Origin: Planctomycetota bacterium
GTDB taxonomy: Bacteria > Planctomycetota > Planctomycetia > Planctomycetales > Planctomycetaceae
NCBI GenBank assembly: GCA_024278285.1
Contig: JAJRTM010000843.1
Location: 1 to 7,129, forward strand
Reading direction: 5' to 3'
Length of the DNA stretch: 7,129 nt
Part shown: piece after piece, positions 1 through 4,924 of the stretch
Layout of the letters: the number at the start of each line of letters is the position of its first letter
Numbering within the stretch: the stretch's first letter is position 1
Notes under the pieces: model-generated
What the model was told of the DNA's origin: nothing
Databases searched by the model: none
What the model saw: only the letters and a program-made list of their open reading frames with translations
Translations under genes and position numbers: made by a program

Positions 1-147
1 AACGCGCTGGATGATGATCGACTGAAATGTATTGTCGCTGGTTGTGATGATTACATCAGCAAGCCAATCGACGCGGGAAAATTGATCAATCTTTGCGTGC
101 AGTATGGCGAACCGACTGCTCAATTGGAAACAGGCGTTAGGTATTAG
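1..147 (+). CDS. Response-regulator receiver (REC) domain, C-terminal fragment
   Basis: The reading frame is open from the first base and ends at a TAG at 145-147, giving 48 residues; the start lies outside the window. The fragment contains AGCDDYISKPID, the beta5-alpha5 signature of receiver domains. The Lys of the KP pair (codon 61-63) is the conserved lysine that contacts the phosphoryl group in CheY-like proteins. The phospho-acceptor Asp and the conserved Thr/Ser would lie upstream and cannot be seen. Only about 27 residues follow the KP, enough for helix alpha5 and a short tail, so no DNA-binding output domain follows. The protein is therefore either a single-domain CheY-like regulator or, quite commonly for this motif form, the C-terminal receiver of a hybrid histidine kinase. 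The fragment cannot distinguish these. Confidence 0.85.
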   Translation, partial: NALDDDRLKCIVAGCDDYISKPIDAGKLINLCVQYGEPTAQLETGVRY

Positions 148-190
148 TATCTTACCAATGAAATCCTGTGCAAAAAGTGGCAGGTTATTT

Positions 191-296
191 TCAGGCGAGC
201 CGGGGGTGTTAACCCCCTGGTTACTCTGCTGTCACAGATCGGTAGCCAATCGACACTCGAAAGTTACCAGGGTCATCACTGACCCGGCTCGCCTGA
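191..296. repeat. Pair of inverted 35-bp palindromic repeats (BIME/REP-like element)
   Basis: Copy 1 is 191-225 on the plus strand and copy 2 is 262-296 on the minus strand. Aligned without gaps they match at 27 of 35 positions, and the outer 14 bases (191-204 and 283-296) are perfectly complementary. Each copy also folds on itself: copy 1 as GGGGGT-GTTA-ACCCCC (202-217), copy 2 read on the minus strand as GGGTCA-GTGA-TGACCC (285-270). Three of the differences between copies form compensating pairs (G-C to T-A, G-C to C-G, T-A to A-T). The element lies between the convergent receiver-domain gene and the chelatase gene, where it may help end transcription from both sides. There is no U-run, so it is not a classic intrinsic terminator. 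No transposase is seen; a mobilised palindromic repeat is an inference. Confidence 0.8.
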
Positions 297-313
297 TCTC
301 TGTTTGGTTCCGA

Positions 314-334
314 CTACGCCGGGTTAGGCGTTAG
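314..334. other. Small imperfect hairpin between convergent genes
   Basis: CTACGCC (314-320) pairs with GGCGTTAG (327-334) with one bulged T, around the loop GGGTTA. It lies 21 nt past the stop codon of the minus-strand chelatase gene. It could act as a stop signal for that gene or for the receiver-domain gene, but neither strand carries a U-run directly after the stem. I treat it as a possible RNA structure only. Confidence 0.3.
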
Positions 335-355
335 AGAAAAATTGACCAGGCTTTC

Positions 356-754
356 CTAATGCCTATCTCCACCGCCCTGACCAATTCGATCAAAAACGAT
401 ATCTACCATTAAATGATGCAGTCCCAGCGGCGGGCAGACAATAAAAGTTGCATCAGACCATTTTTTTTCAAATTCGGTTTTGAAGTTGGTCAAATCTTCG
501 ACGACATGCACCCCTGCGGAAAGAAAGTAAGGGAACATCAAAATTCTTTTTGCCCCCTGCTCGATACAACTGACTGCTCCTTCTGGGATCGTGGGATTCG
601 CCAGTTCAAGAAAGGCATGCTCAACAATTTGCCCGGCACGCGCATCTCGCACCATATTCCGCAAGCAAATCAGATCGTCATTGGCTGCCTGACGCCGACT
701 CCCATGCGCGATCAACAAAATCGCTTCCTGAGGTGATGGTTCCTCCTGGTTCAT
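356..754 (-). CDS. cbiX: CbiX/SirB-type small sirohydrochlorin chelatase
   Basis: The 132-residue protein fits the small single-domain CbiX/SirB group, which inserts Co2+ or Fe2+ into sirohydrochlorin for cobalamin or siroheme synthesis in the cytoplasm. Visible family features are the N-terminal strand and loop LLIAHGSR with His17, VEHAFLELANPTI (residues 44-56) with the conserved Glu50, and FPYFLSAGVHVVEDL (74-88) with His83. In the family the two histidines and the glutamate are metal and substrate ligands. The length is close to the usual 120-130 residues; two copies would associate to mimic the larger fused chelatases. The ATG start has a GGGAG at 765-769 (minus strand), 10 nt away, a rather long but usable spacing. 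The gene lies 112 nt behind the esterase gene, with no other tetrapyrrole gene in view, so cobalt versus iron cannot be decided. Confidence 0.88.
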   Translation of the reverse strand: MNQEEPSPQEAILLIAHGSRRQAANDDLICLRNMVRDARAGQIVEHAFLELANPTIPEGAVSCIEQGAKRILMFPYFLSAGVHVVEDLTNFKTEFEKKWSDATFIVCPPLGLHHLMVDIVFDRIGQGGGDRH

Positions 755-866
755 ATTGGACTAGCTCCCAAGTTAATTCACTCTTGCATCCGTGCCATCC
801 ACCTGCTTACTTCACGGCACATTCTACGAATCTGTTTACCTGCCAACTGTTGCGTTTGTCCTCTCT

Positions 867-1994
867 CTACATTTTGAGATGCTTATCAAAAAAATGTTTT
901 ACTTTTTCCAGCATTTCTGGAGATTTGAACGGACCATGTTTCCCTCCTTCGATGATGATCAATTCCGATTCAACTCCTGTTGATGTCAGTTTTTCCTGAA
1001 AGACTTTACTTTGAGTAACCGAAACAACTGGGTCGCTGTCGCCGTGGACGATCAGAAATGGGGGATCATTTTTGGTGACGTAAGTGGTCGGCGAAGCGGC
1101 TTCTGCTTTTTCAAGGTTTTCCTGAACCGTACCGCCAAGCAATTTCGATTCGGCAAAGTCAGCGATAATCGGCCTCCTGGCTGTGGCCTTCTGATTCATT
1201 ATTGTAAAATCTGTCGGACCGTAGTAATCACAGACGGCTTGAACAGTGCTATCAATTTTCGACTTTTCAGCACCATGGATTTCAAGGCGAGAGACGCCTC
1301 CAGATGTACCAAGCAAGGCAACCAGATGCCCTCCCGCAGATGCCCCCCATGCGCCAACTCGATCAGGATCAATGTAAAACTGCTCAGCATGCGATTTCAA
1401 ATAACGAATTGCCGCTTTGCAGTCCTGAATCTGAGCAGGGAAAACTGCATCCTGACTCAATCGATAATTGATACTGGCAACGACATATCCCTTATCCAGC
1501 AAGTACAAAGCGGGGCATCTGCGTTTATCGCCGCTTCGCCAGCCTCCCCCATGAATCCAGACGATTAAAGGCAATTTCGCTTCTGCATTCGCGGGGACAT
1601 AAACATCCAGCTTTTGACGTTCATGCCCATTTTTGATGTAAGCAATATCACGAGTCACTTCAGTCCCTTCCGGAAGTCGCGGACCACGTTGTTTATTCCT
1701 ACGAGGTTGCTGCGCAGGACGTTGTTTGCGAAATTGCAGATGCTCATTCAACGTAATGATCCCATCGCCATTGGCATCAATTCTCTTGAATAAGCCTTTC
1801 CCACGAACAGGAATTTCATCCAACGTCAACTTCCCATCCTGATTCCGATCCATCCGTTCAAATTGTATTTCCCCCGCATCTTTGGATGATTTCTTCCGGA
1901 AAGGCTGAGGAAATCCGGACTGCGGAAACAGAAAAAACAGCAGCAAGAGTAATCCACCGGAAAGAAGTGAAACTTTAACTCGATCAGGACGCAT
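867..1994 (-). CDS. Exported EF-hand / alpha-beta-hydrolase (BD-FAE/lipase-like esterase)
   Basis: This 375-residue protein joins a signal peptide, a pair of EF-hands and an esterase domain. Residues 1-28 have basic residues followed by a Leu/Phe-rich core, typical of Sec export, with no lipobox cysteine. Two complete EF-hand loops follow, D49-x-N-x-D-G to E60 and D73-x-N-x-D-G to E84, both with ideal Ca2+ ligands. A basic, Gln/Arg-rich linker leads to the hydrolase: HGGGW at 148-152 (oxyanion hole), GASAG with nucleophile Ser219, HGDSDP with the acid at Asp319 or Asp321, and GGKHG with His353. This pattern fits carbohydrate-ester or carboxyl-ester hydrolases; the substrate is unknown. I chose the ATG at 1994 because a GGAG sits 6 nt upstream (2001-2004) and the signal peptide begins there. 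The longer frame would need a GTG at 2060 and a 22-residue leader before the basic region. Confidence 0.88.
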   Translation of the reverse strand: MRPDRVKVSLLSGGLLLLLFFLFPQSGFPQPFRKKSSKDAGEIQFERMDRNQDGKLTLDEIPVRGKGLFKRIDANGDGIITLNEHLQFRKQRPAQQPRRNKQRGPRLPEGTEVTRDIAYIKNGHERQKLDVYVPANAEAKLPLIVWIHGGGWRSGDKRRCPALYLLDKGYVVASINYRLSQDAVFPAQIQDCKAAIRYLKSHAEQFYIDPDRVGAWGASAGGHLVALLGTSGGVSRLEIHGAEKSKIDSTVQAVCDYYGPTDFTIMNQKATARRPIIADFAESKLLGGTVQENLEKAEAASPTTYVTKNDPPFLIVHGDSDPVVSVTQSKVFQEKLTSTGVESELIIIEGGKHGPFKSPEMLEKVKHFFDKHLKM

Positions 1995-2000
1995 CGCAAA

Positions 2001-2004
2001 CTCC
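2001..2004 (-). promoter_or_regulatory. Ribosome binding site deciding the esterase start
   Basis: GGAG on the minus strand lies 6 nt before the ATG at 1994. No comparable site precedes the in-frame GTG at 2060, so this site favours the shorter protein whose N-terminus is a normal signal peptide. Confidence 0.7.
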
Positions 2005-2136
2005 GTAGAAGAATGTAATTTCGTTGTGAACTGCATAAGGGCAAATATTGAATTTAACACTCAAGCACAGGAATTGTTTTGGTGAAACTTAACGAAGATT
2101 GCATCTATGTCAGATTAGTTGTCTCAAAACTACAAA

Positions 2137-3027
2137 TCACCAGTTCAATGATTCGCGATGCTTCTTCCAGCTATTTGGTATTCCTGAATGCCCAACACTT
2201 AATGCGATAATACCACCGACAATCGCACAATTGGTATCGATATCTCCACCAACTCTGGCAGCAACCCACATTGCTTCACAGAAATCATCAATGTGCGCTG
2301 CTGCAAGCCAGAGACAAAACGGTACTGTGTCCTGTGCACTGAGTTGATCGCCGCATCCAACTTGTGAAGCAACTGTAAAGGCCCAGGCGTCCATCGGAAA
2401 AGTGGCTACATACTCGATGCGACTTCGAACCTCGCTCTCTTCAAGATGCTCAAGAATCCATGGAATCATTTCAGTCGGTGTATCATGATTGCCATTATTG
2501 TTTCTTTGCCATGCCCAAACTGCAGCCAAAGCAATCGCAACAGTTCCTACCTGCCCTTCTTTATGTGCGTGTGTTACCTCAGCAGAAAGAATTGCCTGAT
2601 GAATGGCTTCTTGAACATTGTCTGCAAACCAAGCCCCTAACGGTGAAACTCGCATTGCACCGCCGTTTCCATAAGAACCGCTTCCACCAAACATCTTCTG
2701 ACTGGATTCCCTCCAGTCTGCCCCCTTGTTGATGTCGCGTAAAAGCTCCATCGCACCTGCACCGTAACCGCGCCAAGGTTCAGCAACGTATCGATCCGCA
2801 AGCGTGATAGCCAAAAGATCCTGATCAATCTCTCCATCCTTTTCCAGAATCTGAATGATGGCCATTGCCATTTCAGTATCATCGGTGTATTTCCATGGTG
2901 AAGGAGGCAGGTTCTCTCTATCCGCTTTTTCTACCACACCGGGAATAAAAAACTGCTGCCCAAAGGCATCTCCAATCGATAGCCCCTCAAGTGAGAGGCG
3001 AGCTCTTTCAGATTGTTCAATGCTCAT
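2137..3027 (-). CDS. ADP-ribosylglycohydrolase (ARH/DraG family)
   Basis: The 296-residue protein covers a full ARH/DraG domain, an all-helical dinuclear Mg2+ enzyme that cleaves ADP-ribose from protein side chains, nucleic acids or small molecules. Signature segments in order are SIGDAFG (17-23), YTDDTEMA (47-54) with metal ligands T48, D49 and D50, GNGGAMR (120-126), SAEVTHAH (148-155), and GGDIDTNCAIVGG (260-272) with metal ligands D262, D264 and T265. All expected metal-binding residues are present, so it is probably active. There is no signal peptide or membrane segment, so it is cytoplasmic. The ATG lies 21 nt after the recA stop codon, implying one transcript. The site before it is weak: GAG 8 nt upstream. 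The target cannot be read from sequence; candidates are ADP-ribosylated arginine or serine, DNA bases, or a free ADP-ribosyl metabolite. Confidence 0.92.
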   Translation of the reverse strand: MSIEQSERARLSLEGLSIGDAFGQQFFIPGVVEKADRENLPPSPWKYTDDTEMAMAIIQILEKDGEIDQDLLAITLADRYVAEPWRGYGAGAMELLRDINKGADWRESSQKMFGGSGSYGNGGAMRVSPLGAWFADNVQEAIHQAILSAEVTHAHKEGQVGTVAIALAAVWAWQRNNNGNHDTPTEMIPWILEHLEESEVRSRIEYVATFPMDAWAFTVASQVGCGDQLSAQDTVPFCLWLAAAHIDDFCEAMWVAARVGGDIDTNCAIVGGIIALSVGHSGIPNSWKKHRESLNW

Positions 3028-3048
3028 TCCGGTGTCTCAATCACGTGG

Positions 3049-4125
3049 TTACTCTGCAGCAGTTTCGTTATCTGGTTCAGGAAGCGTTTCTTCCGGCACT
3101 GCGGCGAGGCCTTTTGCCTGGAGGACTTTTTGTGTGATTTCTTCGGTCATATCTGGATTTTCGACCAGGAACTGTCGGGCTTTTTCTTTACCCTGCCCCA
3201 GACGTACTTTGCCGTAGCTGAACCAACTGCCGCTGCGATCAACAATATTTTCTGTAACAGCCAGATCGATAATGTCCGACTCGAAACTGATACCGCAAAC
3301 GCCGAGCATGTCGAACTCTGCAATGCGAAATGGCGGGGCGACTTTGTTTTTGACGATTTTTGCTTTCATGCGGATGCCAATCACTTCGTCGCCATCTTTC
3401 AGGGTGGCGATTCTGCGGACATCGACCCGGCAAGATGAATAGAATTTTAACGCACGACCGCCGGGGGTTGTTTCGGGGCTTCCGAACATGACGCCGATTT
3501 TTTCACGAATCTGGTTGATAAAGATAACCGTCGTGTTAGCCCTGGAAATGACTCCTGTCAGTTTTCGCATTGCCTGAGACATCATGCGAGCCTGCAAGCC
3601 GACATGCGTATCGCCAATTTCGCCATCCAGTTCCTTTTTCGGGACGAGTGCAGCAACGGAATCGATCACGATGATGTCAACCGAATTAGACTTGATCAGC
3701 ATTTCTGCAATCTGCAAACCTTCTTCCCCGTAGGAAGGTTGCGAAACGAGCAGTTCTTCCAGATTTACGCCGAGTCGTTTCGCCCAAGAAGGATCGAGTG
3801 CGTGTTCCGCATCGATAAATGCAGCAACGCCCCCTGTTTTTTGGGCACTGGCGATGGCGTGTAATGCCAGCGTTGTTTTACCACTCGATTCCGGACCGAA
3901 CAATTCGATGATGCGGCCGCGCGGAAAACCGCGCCCCCCCATTGCAATATCAAGCGACAACGCACCGGTTGAAATTCCGGAGACTGCAGCCCCGGTATCC
4001 GAGAGCTTCATAATCGCTCCCTTGCCGAACGCTTTTTCGATTTGCCCTAACGCATTATCGAGTACTTTATTTGAATCGCCGTTCTTCTGAGTAGTTGATT
4101 TATTTTGTCCGCGAGCCTTGGCCAT
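3049..4125 (-). CDS. recA: Recombinase RecA
   Basis: The 358-residue protein is a complete RecA, the ATP-dependent strand-exchange filament protein that also triggers LexA-type self-cleavage. Visible are an N-terminal helix segment ([20 protein letters not shown]), Walker A GPESSGKT (77-84), the catalytic Glu107 in [10 protein letters not shown], Walker B VDIIVIDS with Asp155, the L1 region [11 protein letters not shown], the L2 region beginning [12 protein letters not shown] (204 on), SGSWFSYG (298-305) and an acidic C-terminal tail. L2 reads [17 protein letters not shown] where most RecAs have NPETTTGGNALKFYAS, and the core has [10 protein letters not shown] in place of the usual GEGIS form; these look lineage-specific rather than damaging. 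I chose the ATG at 4125, which has GGAAGGGG 8 nt upstream (4134-4141). The frame extends to a TTG at 4179, but that lies inside the likely promoter. It heads a pair with the ADP-ribosylglycohydrolase gene. Confidence 0.98.
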   Translation of the reverse strand: MAKARGQNKSTTQKNGDSNKVLDNALGQIEKAFGKGAIMKLSDTGAAVSGISTGALSLDIAMGGRGFPRGRIIELFGPESSGKTTLALHAIASAQKTGGVAAFIDAEHALDPSWAKRLGVNLEELLVSQPSYGEEGLQIAEMLIKSNSVDIIVIDSVAALVPKKELDGEIGDTHVGLQARMMSQAMRKLTGVISRANTTVIFINQIREKIGVMFGSPETTPGGRALKFYSSCRVDVRRIATLKDGDEVIGIRMKAKIVKNKVAPPFRIAEFDMLGVCGISFESDIIDLAVTENIVDRSGSWFSYGKVRLGQGKEKARQFLVENPDMTEEITQKVLQAKGLAAVPEETLPEPDNETAAE

Positions 4126-4133
4126 CGAGCTTA

Positions 4134-4141
4134 CCCCTTCC
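4134..4141 (-). promoter_or_regulatory. Ribosome binding site deciding the recA start
   Basis: GGAAGGGG on the minus strand, 8 nt before the ATG at 4125. It supports the 358-residue form that begins [10 protein letters not shown] over an 18-residue extension from a TTG codon. Confidence 0.75.
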
Positions 4142-4175
4142 GGTGATGTAATGTCATTCACGAATATACTAAGGT

Positions 4176-4204
4176 ACAATACCAGAAAATGATTCAGAAA
4201 TCAA
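4176..4204 (-). promoter_or_regulatory. Predicted sigma70-type promoter of recA
   Basis: Read on the minus strand: -35 TTGATT (4204-4199), 17-nt spacer, then the extended -10 TGGTATTGT with hexamer TATTGT (4181-4176). Both hexamers match the consensus at 4 of 6 positions, spacing is ideal, and the TGn extension strengthens the call. Transcription would start near 4169, leaving a leader of about 44 nt. The 7-mer GGTACAA (4173-4179, plus strand) overlaps the -10 and is repeated in inverted form at 4213-4219, just upstream of the -35. This is a possible operator pair, described under findings. Confidence 0.5.
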
Positions 4205-4244
4205 CAAAGTTTTTGTACCAATTCTACCGATCTTAGCAAATAGC

Positions 4245-4378
4245 GTCCCTTTTTCGGGAGTGTACAGGGCCAGATGCACTCTCAAAGGGACAATTCAAGG
4301 GGCTTTTTGTATCTGTGGAAGAATTCCGGGGGGGATTTTTTTAGAGAGAATGGCCTCTCTATTAACGCGAACGGCGTT
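4245..4378 (+). promoter_or_regulatory. Hairpin-rich leader upstream of the GlsB-like gene
   Basis: Three stems lie in a row ahead of the ATG at 4402. Stem 1 pairs GTCCCTTT (4245-4252) with AAAGGGAC (4284-4291) and encloses GAGTG/CACTC (4258-4262/4277-4281). Stem 2 is TAGAGAG-AATGGC-CTCTCTA (4342-4361), a perfect 7-bp stem. Stem 3 is AACGC-GAACG-GCGTT (4364-4378), followed by TT then C. A short alternative stem TCCC/GGGA (4246-4249/4256-4259) would compete with stem 1. No known riboswitch or RNA-thermometer class is recognised. The region is also upstream of recA on the other strand, so stem 1 could instead be a protein site. I could not place a convincing plus-strand promoter. Confidence 0.4.
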
Positions 4379-4390
4379 TTCGGACGCATC

Positions 4391-4396
4391 AGGGGG
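4391..4396 (+). promoter_or_regulatory. Ribosome binding site of the GlsB-like gene
   Basis: AGGGGG with 5 nt to the ATG at 4402, a strong site that fixes this start. It lies 12 nt after the third leader hairpin, so folding upstream could affect its access. Confidence 0.7.
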
Positions 4397-4401
4397 CAAG
4401 G

Positions 4402-4782
4402 ATGTCACAGGAAGAAATACTATTGATCGCAGAAAATGCTGCGAACGAAATGCTTATCTGGGTCGGTTTCGGCACACTTGTCGGACTGGCAGCGAAGGCG
4501 ATTATGCCGGGCCGCGATCCGGGAGGGGCGGTTTCGACCATGATGATGGGCATCGGTGGCGCGGTCATCGGCTGTGGCACGCTTTCCTATTTCTGGAAGG
4601 GAGCCCAAGTAACACCGGTTTCGATCATCGGTTCTGTTGTCGCAACCGGCGGTGCATTTACGTTGCTGTTCTTCTACAAACTGCTATCCGGTTCCTTCTT
4701 CGCAGAAGCCGAAGATGGCGACCGCTTCACTCACCGCTACCGCCGAAGACGCCGCCGCCGTACAATGATCCGCGGCACCTGA
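4402..4782 (+). CDS. GlsB/YeaQ/YmgE-family small membrane protein with Arg-rich tail
   Basis: The 126-residue protein matches the 'transglycosylase-associated' GlsB/YeaQ/YmgE family of small inner-membrane proteins. These are often stress-linked, and their biochemical role is unknown. Three hydrophobic segments are seen at about 16-33, 43-63 and 72-96. Between the first two is the family hallmark MPGRDPGG (35-42), followed by the Gly-rich stretch MMMGIGGAVIGCG. Members usually have about 80-90 residues. This one adds a hydrophilic C-terminal tail of about 30 residues: acidic AEAEDGD and then HRYRRRRRRR (111-120), with eight Arg in nine positions. The charged tail predicts a cytoplasmic C-terminus by the positive-inside rule and might touch lipid head groups or nucleic acid. 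It is divergent from recA and has its own ribosome binding site. Confidence 0.85.
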   Translation: MSQEEILLIAENAANEMLIWVGFGTLVGLAAKAIMPGRDPGGAVSTMMMGIGGAVIGCGTLSYFWKGAQVTPVSIIGSVVATGGAFTLLFFYKLLSGSFFAEAEDGDRFTHRYRRRRRRRTMIRGT

Positions 4783-4866
4783 TTGGATACGAAAAGTATG
4801 AGTTGCATAAAATAAAATAATTAATGATTCATTGACTTACAGCTTGCAAAGTTCCAGTATCGGTGT

Positions 4867-4889
4867 CTGATTTTGATGTCAGTTTTTTT
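4867..4889 (+). terminator. Weak terminator-like hairpin after the GlsB-like gene
   Basis: CTGA (4867-4870) pairs with TCAG (4879-4882) and a run of seven T follows directly. The stem is only 4 bp, so termination would be poor unless helped. It sits between the GlsB-like gene and the acetyltransferase-methyltransferase gene in AT-rich DNA, and no clearer terminator is visible there. Confidence 0.2.
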
Positions 4890-4924
4890 GTATTTTCATC
4901 AACTAAGCATCTCTTTCTCGTCAA

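Noticed and set aside
104..334. Open frame of 76 codons on plus across the receiver-gene end and the repeat
   Set aside because: It overlaps the receiver-domain frame and both palindromic repeat copies, has no recognisable motif and no convincing ribosome binding site.
132..334. 9-bp direct repeat AGGCGTTAG at 132-140 and 326-334, flanking the palindromic repeat pair
   Set aside because: It could suggest a target-site duplication, but the copies are 51 bp and 29 bp from the element ends, the match does not extend, and a 9-mer recurrence over this distance is plausible by chance.
792..820. GTGCC/GGCAC inverted repeat between the esterase and chelatase genes
   Set aside because: The stem has 5 bp with a 19-nt loop and no U-run; too weak to call a terminator.
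2061..2136. Possible terminator after the ADP-ribosylglycohydrolase gene (TAGTT/AACTA on minus)
   Set aside because: A 5-bp AT-rich stem without a following U-run is not distinguishable from background.
2995..3438. Plus-strand open frames opposite the 3' part of recA
   Set aside because: They are antisense to a clearly coding recA and have no motifs; explained by codon use of the real gene.
4260..4820. Plus-strand open frame of 186 codons, Arg/Cys-rich
   Set aside because: It is an alternate frame of the GlsB-like gene that begins inside the leader hairpin. Its composition looks like out-of-frame translation, and the overlapping 4402-4782 frame has a clear family match and ribosome binding site.
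4783..4924. Promoter for the acetyltransferase-methyltransferase gene (TTGACT or TTGCAT as -35)
   Set aside because: The AT-rich spacer offers several partial hexamers, but none has a good -10 at 16-18 nt, so no site is called.
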